This document shows positions 7,617-17,303 of a DNA stretch of 64,000 bases, piece after piece. Source of the stretch: an uncultured Spartobacteria bacterium (GTDB taxonomy: Bacteria > Verrucomicrobiota > Verrucomicrobiia > Chthoniobacterales > Chthoniobacteraceae); contig CAIRYQ010000059.1 of NCBI GenBank assembly GCA_903882875.1, positions 46,438 through 110,437 on the forward strand. Reading direction: 5' to 3'. The position numbers and the translations under genes are program-made. Position 1 is the stretch's first letter. Every line of letters starts with the position of its first letter. The notes below the pieces were generated by a model that was not told the DNA's origin, made no database searches, and worked only from the letters and a program-made list of their open reading frames with translations.

Positions 7617-9416
7617 TCAGCGCTTCGCCGCGCCCGGCTCGCGGGGCTTTGCCGCCGTCGGAACCGGTAGCCGCGGCGGCGGCGTCCATGGCTCGTCGGG
7701 GAACACGATGGTCTTTGGCTTTCCGATCAGACGGAAGCCTTCGACAATGCGCGTCTCGATGATGTGCGAGCGTCCGTTCCGCAGATAAGTGGGCAGTTCC
7801 GCACGGAAGCCGATGTTGCCGTCGCCATAGCCTCTCTCGCGGAGATCGGGGCGCGGGATCGTGCAGCGTGAACGCGCGGCCCAGACGTGATCCACGTAGA
7901 TGTCCACGGTGAGAAAATCCACCGGCATGTCCTTTTGCCAGACGAAGCCCGAGAACGCCCGGTAATCCGCCTCCTCGACAATCGCCTCGAACGGCGGCGG
8001 CGGCGGCGGCGTGAGACGCCCGCTGAAAAGCAGCATGCCGAGCGCGATGATGTGGAAGGTGATGCCGATGTTCAGCGCACGCCACCACGGGCCGTCGCCC
8101 CACACTTTCGCCACCTTGTTCCAGCGCGAGAAGATGTCGTAGCCGCACAGCAGCACGGCGTGGTAGATGCCGTAGGCGATGTAGTAGCCCGTGAGCCCGT
8201 GCCATACGCCCATGATTCCGAAAGTGAGGAACAGCCCGAGGTAGCTCGCGGTGTGTTTGCCCTTGAACCACTTCCCTTTCGCAGCCGCGAGCTGGAAGCG
8301 CATGTGGATGTGGTCGCGGAACCAGAACGACAGGCTGATATGCCAGCGCGTCCAGAAATCGCGGATGTTGCGTGCGAGGAATGGGAGTGAAAAATTTTCA
8401 GGCGACTTGATTCCCATGAGCCGCGACACGCCGACGGCAAACGCGCTGTAGCCGGCGAAATCGAAGAACAGGTAAAACGTGTACACGTACATGTAGGCCA
8501 CGTAACCCTTGAGCCCGGCGACTTTCAGCAGCGGCACGCGCAGGTGCGTGTCAATCTGCGCGGCGATGATGAATTTGTAGAGGAACCCGCGCATCACGCG
8601 CTGGATGCAGAAATCGAGATCGTCGAGGAGTTCGTCGCGCGTGCGCGTCCTCACCCAGTCCTGCCCGAAGCGCCGGTAGCGATCGATCGGACCGGACGAA
8701 ACGGTCGGGAGAAAAAACAGGAATGCGAAGAGCTGGCCGGGCGCGAGCGACTTCACCACGCCGTCGCGGATGGAGAAAATCACATCGAGCGCGCGGAAGG
8801 TGACGTAGCTGATCCCGACGTAGCCGAAGACGCTCTCATGCGACACGAATGGCATGAGCCGGTTCGTGAGCAGCGGCAGCAGCGTGAGCAGCATCGCGAC
8901 GTAAAAGCTGCGGTTCGATTTCCACCGGAGAAATGCGAACGGCACGCAGACCTGCCACGCGGCGCAGAGGAGAAAAAGATACAGCGGCGAAAACTCGATC
9001 CCCGCCTTTGTGTTCGACCACGGACTCGTGATCGCCGCTCCGGCATCCGGCAGGTGTGCCCCGGCGATGCGCAGCACGGCATTATCGTGATGCCCAAAGA
9101 CGAATCCGAGGATCGGCAGCGTGAGAAAGAAGCACCAGCGCGCGCTCGCATTTCCAAACACGGACACAGCGAGTAGGAACAGCGAGAACGACCAGCTCGC
9201 CTGCAACTGGTGGATGAACTGCGCGCCCATGCTCACGTCCGGAATCGGAAAAACAAGCCCGACGATCACGGTGACGATGAACGGAACCACGATCACCACG
9301 CCAAGCATCGCGGCGATGCGCGACCAGCGCGCCTGCGGAATTCCGAGCGCAAGGATTGGCAGCACTGCGTAAAGCAGCAGCAGGCCGAAGAAGGTCCAGT
9401 TCGCGAAGGGGGTCAT
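7617..9416 (-). CDS. MBOAT family O-acyltransferase (DltB-like) with extra C-terminal domain
   Basis: A 599-residue multi-pass membrane protein. The MBOAT core (about residues 1-455) has many hydrophobic helices, the RFWTRWHIS-type block and the conserved catalytic His near residue 404 in MGVWHGLTGYY. Relatives transfer acyl or D-alanyl groups to extracellular polymers (DltB, AlgI, PatA). After a run of six prolines at about residue 470 comes an additional soluble region of about 125 residues with a DIYVDHVWAARSR...PDLRERGYGDG pattern, like a small beta-sandwich seen beside glycan-acting domains. It lies 75 bases downstream of a DltA-like ligase, so the two likely charge and transfer an activated acyl group. 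Confidence 0.88.
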   Translation of the reverse strand: MTPFANWTFFGLLLLYAVLPILALGIPQARWSRIAAMLGVVIVVPFIVTVIVGLVFPIPDVSMGAQFIHQLQASWSFSLFLLAVSVFGNASARWCFFLTLPILGFVFGHHDNAVLRIAGAHLPDAGAAITSPWSNTKAGIEFSPLYLFLLCAAWQVCVPFAFLRWKSNRSFYVAMLLTLLPLLTNRLMPFVSHESVFGYVGISYVTFRALDVIFSIRDGVVKSLAPGQLFAFLFFLPTVSSGPIDRYRRFGQDWVRTRTRDELLDDLDFCIQRVMRGFLYKFIIAAQIDTHLRVPLLKVAGLKGYVAYMYVYTFYLFFDFAGYSAFAVGVSRLMGIKSPENFSLPFLARNIRDFWTRWHISLSFWFRDHIHMRFQLAAAKGKWFKGKHTASYLGLFLTFGIMGVWHGLTGYYIAYGIYHAVLLCGYDIFSRWNKVAKVWGDGPWWRALNIGITFHIIALGMLLFSGRLTPPPPPPFEAIVEEADYRAFSGFVWQKDMPVDFLTVDIYVDHVWAARSRCTIPRPDLRERGYGDGNIGFRAELPTYLRNGRSHIIETRIVEGFRLIGKPKTIVFPDEPWTPPPRLPVPTAAKPREPGAAKR

Positions 9417-9491
9417 CGTTCAGGGAATGACGAAATCTTAAGCGCTCCGCTCTTAGGGGGAAGCTTCGTCATTCGTCATCGCACAAAAGCT

Positions 9492-10955
9492 TCACAGCAT
9501 CTCCGCGAGCTTTTTCCGATCCGCCTTGCCGTTGTTGTTCATGGGGAAGCTGTCGAGGAAATGGAATTTCCGCGGCACCATGTAGGCGGGCAATCGCACG
9601 CCGAGCTGCGTTTTCAATTTCGCCGCCTGCTCGAAATCGGTGCCCTGCTTCACACCGCTCAACACGACGAATGCGGTGAGCGAGTCAATGATGTCGCCCT
9701 TTTTCACCGGCAGCACGACGGCGTCCGCGATCTCGGGCAATGCGCGGAGATTCGCTTCGAGGTCGCCGAGTTCGATGCGGTAGCCGTGGAGCTTGATCTG
9801 GCTGTCCATGCGGCCCTCACAGAAAATCATGCCGTCGCGATCGCGGCCCCAGTCGCCGGTGCGGTAGGCGCGAGAGTCATCAATCGGGTAAAATGCCTTC
9901 GCCGTGAGGTCGTCGCGCTTGAGGTAGCCGGGGCTCACATTTGGCCCGACGATCACAATCTCGCCACGCTCGCCGGGCGGCACCGCCTTGCCATCTTCGC
10001 CGCGGATGACGACGCGCGTGCCGGTCATGGCGTAGCCGATGGGCAGCGGATTCCACTGCGCGATGATCTCGCGCGTGATGCCGATTTTCGTCATCGCGAC
10101 CGTCGCTTCCGTCGGGCCGTAGGTATTCCAGATCGTCACGCCGGGGAACCGCTCGATCATCTTCGACGCCGTCTCCGGCGCGAGCGCCTCGCCGCAAAAA
10201 TAGAACGCGCGCATCTGCGACATCATCTCCGAGTTGAATCCCTTTTCGATCATGCACATCTGCGCGAACGACGGCGTGCTCATCCACTGAGTCGCGCCGC
10301 ATTCGCGCAGCGCGATGAAAAGCGCGCGCAGGTTCGTGATGTGATCCTTGGTGAGCGAGAAGATGGTGTTCCCCGAGCTGAGCGCGAGGTAGATGTCGTG
10401 CACCGAAAGATCGAAAGTAAATGGCGCGTGGTTCAGGAAGACCTCACCGCATTCCTGGAAATTTCCCTCGGCGTGCATCCATTCGAGGTAGTGGTTCAGG
10501 TTCGCCAGTGTGATCACCACGCCCTTCGGCTCGCCCGTGCTGCCGCTCGTGAAAAGGATGTAGAAAGGATCGGAATTTTCGAGCGGCTTGCGCTGGTAGT
10601 CCAACGCGCCCGCAGCGGCGACGATCTCCGCGACCTTCGCCGGCGTGAGCACGATTTCCGCGCCCGCGATTTCCACCACTCGGGCCATGCGCGCCTCGGG
10701 CGTCATGTAGTCAATCGGCACATACGGGCGGCCCGATTTCACCGCCGCGAGAAATGCCACGAGCATCTCCGGCTCCTTGTGCCCATGCACCGCGACGGGC
10801 GTGCGCCGCTCGCCGAGCTGCGAGTCAAGCCACGCGGCGAGCGCGTTGCTTTTTGCGAGCAGTTCGCCGTGCGTCATGCGGCGGTCGCCGCTCACATGCG
10901 CGAGGCGATCGGGTGAAGTGCGTCCGTGTCTTTCGATTTGTTCAAGGAGGTGCAT
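9492..10955 (-). CDS. DltA-like amino-acid adenylating enzyme
   Basis: A 487-residue ANL-superfamily adenylation protein. The P-loop motif TSGSTGEPKG is at 136-145, the A5 motif appears as NTYGPTEAT, A7 as YRTGDWG, and A10 as NNNGKADRKKL near the C-terminus with the catalytic Lys. Overall it most resembles D-alanine--carrier ligase (DltA), which loads D-Ala onto the DltC carrier. No carrier or DltD gene is adjacent. The ATG at 10955 gives the DltA-type N-terminus; the frame extends to 11108 without family features. It is followed by the MBOAT gene, a DltA-DltB-like order. Confidence 0.85.
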   Translation of the reverse strand: MHLLEQIERHGRTSPDRLAHVSGDRRMTHGELLAKSNALAAWLDSQLGERRTPVAVHGHKEPEMLVAFLAAVKSGRPYVPIDYMTPEARMARVVEIAGAEIVLTPAKVAEIVAAAGALDYQRKPLENSDPFYILFTSGSTGEPKGVVITLANLNHYLEWMHAEGNFQECGEVFLNHAPFTFDLSVHDIYLALSSGNTIFSLTKDHITNLRALFIALRECGATQWMSTPSFAQMCMIEKGFNSEMMSQMRAFYFCGEALAPETASKMIERFPGVTIWNTYGPTEATVAMTKIGITREIIAQWNPLPIGYAMTGTRVVIRGEDGKAVPPGERGEIVIVGPNVSPGYLKRDDLTAKAFYPIDDSRAYRTGDWGRDRDGMIFCEGRMDSQIKLHGYRIELGDLEANLRALPEIADAVVLPVKKGDIIDSLTAFVVLSGVKQGTDFEQAAKLKTQLGVRLPAYMVPRKFHFLDSFPMNNNGKADRKKLAEML

Positions 10956-11335
10956 GAGGGCGGAGTTTTTCAAAAACCGGCGCTCACGGCGAGAGGAATG
11001 AGGAAGGACAAACAAAAAGGCACGAAGCGATGCGCCGATGCTGGCGAGGATTGTGGCATCGCGGGGGCGGGCGCAGCGAGGCGATCTTCCATGCCAAAAG
11101 GCCTGCACTCACCGCTGTATTAAGTACCGGACATTCAAATCCCGGCGTGTGCGGAAGCGGAACCAGAGAATCCCGTGAATCCGCAAGTGGCGTTCGGCGC
11201 GGACCGGAAATCCCGCGAGTCCTCCCGCGGGATTTCATTTTTACTCCACGTCTGTTTTGATGCGTCAGGCCGGCCCATTGCGAACATCGCATTGCCATAG
11301 TCCGCGCGAGCGCCTAACGCTCCCGGCCTTTCCAA
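10956..11335. other. Intergenic region, no gene seen
   Basis: A 380-base divergent spacer between the DltA-like gene and the aminotransferase. No convincing open frame. It contains one hairpin: a 10-bp stem (AAATCCCGCG at 11208-11217 with CGCGGGATTT at 11226-11235) followed by CATTTTTA, which might act as a weak terminator but has no gene upstream on the plus strand. Confidence 0.5.
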
Positions 11336-12466
11336 ATGATCACGACCTCCGCCAGCCAAGTGAATCCCGCCGAACGCATCCTCATGGGCCCCGGCCCGAG
11401 CAGCGTCCCGCATCGCGTCCTCCGCGCGATGGGCGCACCGACGCTCGGCCACCTCGACCCGCAGTATCTCGCGATCATGGACGAGACATGCGAAATGCTC
11501 CGGCAGGTTTTCCGCACGGCGAACAAGCTCACCTTCCCCGTCAGCGGCACCGGCATGGCCGGCATGGAATGCATCGCGACCAATCTCCTCGAACGCGGCG
11601 ACGAAGCCATCGTGTGTGTGAACGGCGTCTTCGGCAGCCGCATGAAGGACGTGATGGAACGCTGCGGCGCGACCGTCCACGCCGTCGAGGCGCCGTGGGG
11701 CGACATCATTTCCAAAGAGCAAATCGCCGCTGCGCTCGATGCACATCCGAAGTCGAAACTCCTCGCCATCGTCCACGCCGAGACAAGCACCGGCGCGCTC
11801 CAGCCGCTCGAAGGACTCTCCGCGCTCTGCCGCGAAAAGGGCGCTCTGCTCGTCGTGGATGCCGTCACTTCACTCGGCGGCCACGAACTGCGCGTGGACG
11901 ATTGGGGCATCGATGCGATCTACAGCGGCACGCAGAAATGCCTCTCGTGCCCGCCCGGCCTCTCACCCGTGAGCTTCGGCGACCGCGCGCTCGCGGTGAT
12001 GGATGCGAGGAAAACCAAAGTGCAGTCGTGGTATCTCGACGTTTCGCTGCTCCGCAAATATTACATGAACCCCGGCGCAGGCGGCGGCCGCGTGTATCAC
12101 CACACCGCGCCGATCAACATGACCTACGCCCTGCGCGAATCGCTCGCGATTCTCCTCGAAGAAGGACTCGACGCGCGCATCGAGCGCCACCGCATCATGC
12201 ACCTGCGCCTCCGCGCCGGATTGGAAAAACTCGGCCTCAGCTACGTGCCGAAACATTCGCTGCACACGCTGAACTGCATCCACGCGCCCGCCGGCAAGGA
12301 CGAGGCCGCGCTGCGCAAACGCCTGCTCGAAGAATACGGAATCGAAATCGGCGCGGGCCTCGGCCCGATGGCTGGCAAGGCGATCCGCATCGGTCTCATG
12401 GGTCACTCCGCCTCGCAGCGAAACGTGGACCTCGTCCTCGCGGCACTCGCGGAAATTTTGCGCTGA
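11336..12466 (+). CDS. Class V aminotransferase, alanine-glyoxylate/serine-pyruvate type
   Basis: A 376-residue PLP enzyme. It opens with the family signature LMGPGPSSVPHRVLRAMGAPTLGHLDP and has the PLP-binding Lys at 201 in SGTQKCLSCPPG. Relatives transaminate glyoxylate to glycine using alanine or serine. It is followed after 5 bases by glcD, which makes glyoxylate from glycolate, so the two probably form a glycolate-to-glycine operon. Exact amino donor cannot be read from sequence. Confidence 0.92.
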   Translation: MITTSASQVNPAERILMGPGPSSVPHRVLRAMGAPTLGHLDPQYLAIMDETCEMLRQVFRTANKLTFPVSGTGMAGMECIATNLLERGDEAIVCVNGVFGSRMKDVMERCGATVHAVEAPWGDIISKEQIAAALDAHPKSKLLAIVHAETSTGALQPLEGLSALCREKGALLVVDAVTSLGGHELRVDDWGIDAIYSGTQKCLSCPPGLSPVSFGDRALAVMDARKTKVQSWYLDVSLLRKYYMNPGAGGGRVYHHTAPINMTYALRESLAILLEEGLDARIERHRIMHLRLRAGLEKLGLSYVPKHSLHTLNCIHAPAGKDEAALRKRLLEEYGIEIGAGLGPMAGKAIRIGLMGHSASQRNVDLVLAALAEILR

Positions 12467-12471
12467 ACTAA

Positions 12472-13911
12472 ATGGATCCGCTCGACCGCTTCCGCGCCGT
12501 GTTCCCCGCGGAACGGATGCTCACCGGGCCCGCGCAGCTAGGCGCGTATGAATCCGACGGGCTCACCGCGTTTCACGCGCGGCCCATCGCCATCGTCGTA
12601 CCGGAGACGCAGGACGAAGTCATCACTGCCGTGCGCCTCTGCAATGAACTCGCGCTCCCCTTCGTCGCACGCGGCAGCGGCACGAGCCTCAGCGGCGGCT
12701 CGCTGCCGGTGGAAAATGGGATCGTCATCGCACTGAACCGGCTCAACCGCATTCTCCGCCTCGACGCACGCGAGCGCATCGCGGTCGTCGAACCAGGCGT
12801 GATCAATACGCAAGTCACGACTGCCGCGGAACAATACGGACTCCACTACGCGCCCGATCCTTCGTCGCAGACGATCTGCACCATCGGCGGGAACGTCGCG
12901 TTCAACTCCGGCGGCGCGCATTGCCTGAAATACGGCATGACCTCGAATCATGTGCTCGGCATCAAGGCCGTGCTCGCGACTGGCGAAGTCGTGGAATTTG
13001 GAAGCGCGAGCCGCGAGCAAATCGGCGCGGACTTCACCGGACTGTTCACCGGCAACGAGGGACTCTTCGGCATCGCGCTCGAAATCACACTGCAACTGCT
13101 CCCGCGCGCCGAGTGCTTTCACACCGTCCTCGCGGGCTACCGTACGCTTGAGGAAGCGGGCAACGCCGTGAGCGCCGTCGTCGCGAGCGGGCTGCTGCCG
13201 GGCGCGATCGAAATCATGGACACGCTCGCCATCCAGGCCGCCGAGGCAGCAGTCCACGCAAACTATCCGCGCGATTGCGATGCGATGCTGATCGTCGAAC
13301 TCGAAGGCCCGCGCGAAAAAGTCGCCGCCGAGCGTGTGCATCTCGACGCGCTCCTCGCCGCATCGCAGCCAGTCGAGACGCGCGTCGCGCGCAACAGCGC
13401 CGAGCGCGCCGCGATCTGGAAAGGCCGCAAGTGCGCATTCAGCGCGGTCGGCAGACTGTCGCCGGATTTCATCGTGCAGGACGGCGTCGTGCCGCGCCAG
13501 CGGCTCGGCGAGGCGCTGCGCCGCATCGGCGAAATGTCGCGCGCCGCGGGATTGCGCGTCGCGAATGTCTTCCACGCCGGCGACGGCAACCTGCACCCGC
13601 TCATCCTCTACAACGGCCGCGAGACCGGCGCGCTCGCCCGCGCGGAGGAACTCGCGGGTCGCATCCTGCGCATGTGCGTCGAGATGGGCGGCAGCCTCAC
13701 CGGCGAACACGGCATCGGCATGGAAAAGCGCGAGTATCTTCCCGAGATGTTCAGCGCCGCCGAGATCGATCTCATGCAGCGCCTGCGCGCCGCCTTCGAT
13801 CCGCTCGGCATTTCCAATCCCGGAAAAATGTTCCCCGGCGGCGACGCGCCCGCGCTCGTGCAGCACGGCCTCCACCCGCTCGAAGCCGCCGGACTGATCA
13901 GCCGCGAGTAG
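12472..13911 (+). CDS. glcD: FAD-linked glycolate oxidase subunit GlcD
   Basis: A 479-residue flavoprotein of GlcD length. The PCMH FAD-binding domain (about 1-220) has [11 protein letters not shown] near residue 65 and [12 protein letters not shown]; the C-terminal FAD-oxidase domain has [11 protein letters not shown] and [14 protein letters not shown] near residue 410. It oxidises glycolate (or D-lactate) to the 2-oxoacid. The glcE and glcF partner genes are not adjacent, which leaves the electron route open. It lies 5 bases after the aminotransferase and ends 3 bases before a convergent gene. Confidence 0.92.
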   Translation: MDPLDRFRAVFPAERMLTGPAQLGAYESDGLTAFHARPIAIVVPETQDEVITAVRLCNELALPFVARGSGTSLSGGSLPVENGIVIALNRLNRILRLDARERIAVVEPGVINTQVTTAAEQYGLHYAPDPSSQTICTIGGNVAFNSGGAHCLKYGMTSNHVLGIKAVLATGEVVEFGSASREQIGADFTGLFTGNEGLFGIALEITLQLLPRAECFHTVLAGYRTLEEAGNAVSAVVASGLLPGAIEIMDTLAIQAAEAAVHANYPRDCDAMLIVELEGPREKVAAERVHLDALLAASQPVETRVARNSAERAAIWKGRKCAFSAVGRLSPDFIVQDGVVPRQRLGEALRRIGEMSRAAGLRVANVFHAGDGNLHPLILYNGRETGALARAEELAGRILRMCVEMGGSLTGEHGIGMEKREYLPEMFSAAEIDLMQRLRAAFDPLGISNPGKMFPGGDAPALVQHGLHPLEAAGLISRE

Positions 13912-13914
13912 CGA

Positions 13915-14508
13915 TCATCGCTCCGGCACGACAGTCCTGCTCACGCGCAACTGTTCGTGGCCGGGAAAGTATGCCTCGATCTCGAATGTCCCGCCGCCCG
14001 CCATCTCGCGCGTGGAGATTTTCGCCGAGTATTCCAGCCGCTCCCGCGGATTGATGAACACGACGCTCGGCTCCTTTTCGATCGGCTGATCGTCGGACCA
14101 CCGCGAGACGATCTTTCCGCCCGCGTTCTTCACGATCACCTCCATGCGCATCGAGGTCGGGAATTCGAGATGCACGGGCGTCTTCCCGTTGTTCACGACC
14201 GTCACCGTCACCTCGACTGCGTGCGTGTCGGGCAGCTTCACCTTCGGAGGATCGAGCTTCATGCTCATCGCCAGGCTCCGCGCGTCCGCCGTGTCGCGAG
14301 GATCCTTCGCGCCCTTTTTCACAAATGGCGAGGCGACCACCTCTGCGGTCTTTTTTCCCGCGCCCTTCGTCGCGTCCCAGGCGGTGCCGACGCCGTCCTT
14401 CGTCTTCTGCAAAGCGCGCTTCCAAAATCCCGGCTTTGCAGGCGCATCGTCATCCGCGTGCAGCGACGCGACACCGGCGGCGCAGAGGACGAGGCACAGG
14501 ATTTTCAT
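13915..14508 (-). CDS. Secreted protein with BsuPI-like domain
   Basis: A 197-residue protein with a clear signal peptide (MKILCLVLCAAGVASLHA). Residues 25-75 are basic and low in complexity (FWKRALQKTKDGVGTAWDATKGAGKKTAEV), then a beta-sandwich region with VTVTVVNNGKTPVHLEFPTS resembles the BsuPI (intracellular proteinase inhibitor) domain found in many secreted bacterial proteins. Function is unknown. The start at 14508 was chosen because it places the signal sequence at the N-terminus; the frame continues to 14745 without homology-like features. Confidence 0.7.
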   Translation of the reverse strand: MKILCLVLCAAGVASLHADDDAPAKPGFWKRALQKTKDGVGTAWDATKGAGKKTAEVVASPFVKKGAKDPRDTADARSLAMSMKLDPPKVKLPDTHAVEVTVTVVNNGKTPVHLEFPTSMRMEVIVKNAGGKIVSRWSDDQPIEKEPSVVFINPRERLEYSAKISTREMAGGGTFEIEAYFPGHEQLRVSRTVVPER

Positions 14509-14573
14509 GCCGGGAATGTGGACGACAATCTTCGCATGTTGCAAATGGCATTTCCGCCCCCGAAGCTCCGCCC

Positions 14574-15221
14574 ATGCGCCTTTCGATCCTCTGCACCGCA
14601 GTTCTCTCGCTCGCTTTTTCCCCGGTCTGTCCGGCAATGACAAAAAAGACGCCAATCGCCATCCGCATGCACACCGAGGCGGACAAGAACGACAGCGACT
14701 CATTTTCCGTCCCGGTGAACCTGATCTACCAGCACCGTCAGGCATATCTCAGCAAGGTCGCGGACATCAGCGAAAAGATGGTTGAGAAAATCCTCCCGTT
14801 TCGCGCAAGCGACGGCACATGGGGCTGCGTCCTCAAGCTCATCCCGTCAGGCCGCATCCGCCTCGAAACCATGAGCGCAAACCTGCGCGGATCGGCCCTT
14901 GTGATCTTCGTGATAACGGAGACCAGCCGGCACCAGGTCGCGGACATGATCATAGACCGCATCGTGACCGATGGCATCATCACGATCCCGCGCGGCCTCA
15001 AGGATTTTGAAATCGAGCTGCTCAAGAAGCAGTTCAAGATCCTCGGCGAACCGGTGAAACAGAACCCCCGCGACAAGCCGAAGGACAAGCCGATGGAAAT
15101 GCCGGGCGGAACCTTCGAGCCGCCGGCGGATCGGAACGCCGCGTACGATCCCATCACCTCCCCGGCCCCGGCGCGCAACCGCCGGAACTCCGCACTCGAT
15201 CTCCCGCGGCTTCAGGACTGA
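14574..15221 (+). CDS. Secreted protein of unknown function (215 aa)
   Basis: It starts with a signal peptide (MRLSILCTAVLSLAFSPVCPA). The mature part begins TPIAIRMHTEAD and continues as an alpha/beta segment with no recognised motif, followed by a Pro/Lys-rich tail (about residues 165-200) that looks disordered. It is divergent from the BsuPI-domain gene with a 65-base shared promoter region; both encode small exported proteins, so they may be co-regulated. I do not recognise the family. Confidence 0.65.
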   Translation: MRLSILCTAVLSLAFSPVCPAMTKKTPIAIRMHTEADKNDSDSFSVPVNLIYQHRQAYLSKVADISEKMVEKILPFRASDGTWGCVLKLIPSGRIRLETMSANLRGSALVIFVITETSRHQVADMIIDRIVTDGIITIPRGLKDFEIELLKKQFKILGEPVKQNPRDKPKDKPMEMPGGTFEPPADRNAAYDPITSPAPARNRRNSALDLPRLQD

Positions 15222-15306
15222 TGCCCCGGAGCGAGACCGCGCCCGCACCGCGCCCGTCGGTGCAAGTTCGTGTTCATTCGCAGTTTCGATCCCGCAGGAT
15301 CCCTCG

Positions 15307-16248
15307 ATGAACATCACCTACTCTGCCCTGCTCGCCGCCGTCGCGCCGACCTTCGTCGTGCTCGCATGTGGCTTTGCGCTGCGGAGACTGCACGGCCTGC
15401 GGCCCGAGGCGGACGGCAGCATGTTCACCGTCGCCGTGAATTTCCTCTACCCGTGCTTCATCGCCGACACCGTGCTGAACAGCACCGCGCTGCGCGACGT
15501 GCGCACCGTCGCCGTCGCACCGCTCGTCGGATTCTCGCTGCTGCTGTCTTGCCTCGCGCTCGCCGCGCTCGCCGCGAAAGTGCTGCGCCTGAAAAACCCG
15601 CAGCCCGCGCGCACGTTTGCATTCACCGCCGCGATCCCGAACTGGGGCTACCTCCCGCTCCCGCTCGTGCAGCAGCTCTTCGGCACGAACACCACCGGCG
15701 TGCTCTTCGTCCACAACATCGGCCTCGAACTCGCGCTCTGGTCCGCCGGCATCTGGCTCCTTTCTGGCAGCGGCTCCTGGAAAAAAGTGCTCACCGTTCC
15801 GTTCCTCGCGATCCTCGGCGCGCTGGCACTGAACCTCGCGCACGCCGCGGACTGGCTCCCGCGCATCGCGCTCGATTCGCTGCACCTGCTCGGCCAGGCG
15901 GCGATCCCGCTCTCGCTCCTGCTCACCGGCGCGCTCCTCGCGGATGCCGTCGTGTCGCTGCGCGACGACCGCCGCCCGCTCACCACCGTCGCCGGCTGCC
16001 TCGTGCGCGCCGCGCTGCTGCCGCCGCTTTTCCTCGCCGCGGCAAAATGGCTGCCGGTGTCGCTCGACCTGAAACGCGTGCTCGCCGTGCAGGCCGCGAT
16101 GCCCTGCGCGATGGTGCCCGTGCTGCTCTCGCGCCACTACCGCGGCGACACCGGCATCGCCGTGCAGATCGTCCTCGCAAGCACCGCCCTCGGCCTGCTC
16201 ACGATCCCCCTCTGGCTGCGCATCGGCTTCGCGTGGCTCGGGCTGTGA
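15307..16248 (+). CDS. AEC-family transporter (auxin efflux carrier-like)
   Basis: A 313-residue protein with about ten hydrophobic segments in two halves, the AEC family pattern. The N-half contains VNFLYPCFIADTVL and the conserved IPNWGYLPLPL around residues 112-122; the C-half has LGQAAIPLSLLLTGALLAD, the second inverted repeat. Bacterial members export or import organic anions such as malate. The substrate cannot be inferred from the neighbours, which are unrelated. Confidence 0.85.
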   Translation: MNITYSALLAAVAPTFVVLACGFALRRLHGLRPEADGSMFTVAVNFLYPCFIADTVLNSTALRDVRTVAVAPLVGFSLLLSCLALAALAAKVLRLKNPQPARTFAFTAAIPNWGYLPLPLVQQLFGTNTTGVLFVHNIGLELALWSAGIWLLSGSGSWKKVLTVPFLAILGALALNLAHAADWLPRIALDSLHLLGQAAIPLSLLLTGALLADAVVSLRDDRRPLTTVAGCLVRAALLPPLFLAAAKWLPVSLDLKRVLAVQAAMPCAMVPVLLSRHYRGDTGIAVQIVLASTALGLLTIPLWLRIGFAWLGL

Positions 16249-16323
16249 ACTGACGGGAGTGACACGAATGCACGCGCGGGACTGCGGGCATGGCTGTGAT
16301 TGGTGAAAAGTGAATGGTGCCCT

Positions 16324-17034
16324 TCACCCCACCGGCGCCGTCTCCCGGCATTTGGGAAAGTGGGAGCATCCGTAAAAGTTCCCGTGCGGGCCGGTGCGGA
16401 GCACCAGCGGGATGCCGCACTTCGGGCACTGCGACGCGATGGGGGCCGGTGGCTCCTGCCCTGCATTCCCGGGCGGTCCATTGTCCTCCTGAGCATGGTC
16501 CCCTTCGGGCGGAGTCGGGAAACCCGTCGGCGGACGTCCGCCTTGCGCGCCGTCGCCGAAGACCACCGACACCTTCCCCTCCACCTCCGCCAGCGTGTAA
16601 GCGCGTTGCGCCGGGAACCGCACCAGCGGCAGCCCCGCCGCTGCGAACACTTGCTCCACGAATGCATCCCGCTCCTGCCGGTCCGCCCGTGCGTGACTCG
16701 CGTCATCCAGTTCGATGCCCGCGAGGGGGCGCATCGTCGCCGGGTCGCACAGCAGGAAGTCCACATGCTTCGCCGCAATCCGGTTCCGCGCCGCCGCATT
16801 CTCATTGGGTCGCTCCACAAAGAACACATCCGCCAGCCGCACTTTCGCGCACACCGTCACCCGCTCGCCGACAACCTGACGCAGCACATGGTAAAAGGAA
16901 ACCTCCGCCGCACTCAGGAATTCATCCCTCAGCCGGTAGGACAGCGGTCCGTTCCCCATCGGCTGTCCGCCGATGCCGAACAGCTTCAGCAGCATTCCCA
17001 GGCATCCGGACTTCTCACTCATTGGTTCACTCAT
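16324..17034 (-). CDS. DUF2726 protein with C-terminal topoisomerase-type zinc ribbon
   Basis: A 236-residue protein. Residues 30-160 match the DUF2726 layout (LSAAEVSFYHVLRQVV, KHVDFLLCDPATMRPLAGIELDDASHARADRQERD), a PD-(D/E)xK-like fold with D and ELDD/H residues. The C-terminus has CPKC...GCSHFPKC, a four-Cys zinc ribbon as in the C-terminus of DNA topoisomerase I. A role in nucleic-acid binding is likely. A poorly conserved linker of about 45 residues separates the domains. It marks the left border of the accessory island. Confidence 0.8.
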   Translation of the reverse strand: MSEPMSEKSGCLGMLLKLFGIGGQPMGNGPLSYRLRDEFLSAAEVSFYHVLRQVVGERVTVCAKVRLADVFFVERPNENAAARNRIAAKHVDFLLCDPATMRPLAGIELDDASHARADRQERDAFVEQVFAAAGLPLVRFPAQRAYTLAEVEGKVSVVFGDGAQGGRPPTGFPTPPEGDHAQEDNGPPGNAGQEPPAPIASQCPKCGIPLVLRTGPHGNFYGCSHFPKCRETAPVG

Positions 17035-17112
17035 TTGGGCGTGCTTGTAAAATTCGCAGATTCTCTCCCGCGCTTTTGCGGAGCACCATTCGAAGCATCA
17101 AGGGTGCGAACC

Positions 17113-17248
17113 ATGCCAGCCCAGCAACGCCCTGGGTCATCGGCCCAACAGGATCAAAGCCCTGAAAGGGCGAGCCATGATGAGGCCGCCCCTTCAGGGC
17201 TTTGTCCTGTTTTACGATGGTTCCCAGGGCGTTGCCCTTGGCTGGCAT
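17113..17248. repeat. Nested palindromic repeat (copy 1 of a dispersed family)
   Basis: Outer arms pair ATGCCAGCC...CGCCCTGGG with CCAGGGCGTTG...GGCTGGCAT; an inner hairpin has CAAAGCCCTGAAAGGGCG (17155-17172) against CGCCCCTTCAGGGCTTTG (17187-17204). The same inner core recurs at 48692-48743 and a related nested palindrome lies at 47443-47585. It is non-coding; short frames over it are a by-product of composition. Confidence 0.8.
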
Positions 17249-17303
17249 GTTACCGGGCCTTTGGCCCTCAGCGGCGCGCAGTTTCAAAGTGCAGGACGGA
17301 CTG

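Noticed and set aside
11305..11330. GCCTAAC core before the aminotransferase, as a possible attC site
   Set aside because: No second core or hairpin accompanies it. A similar lone match near 31118 was rejected for the same reason.
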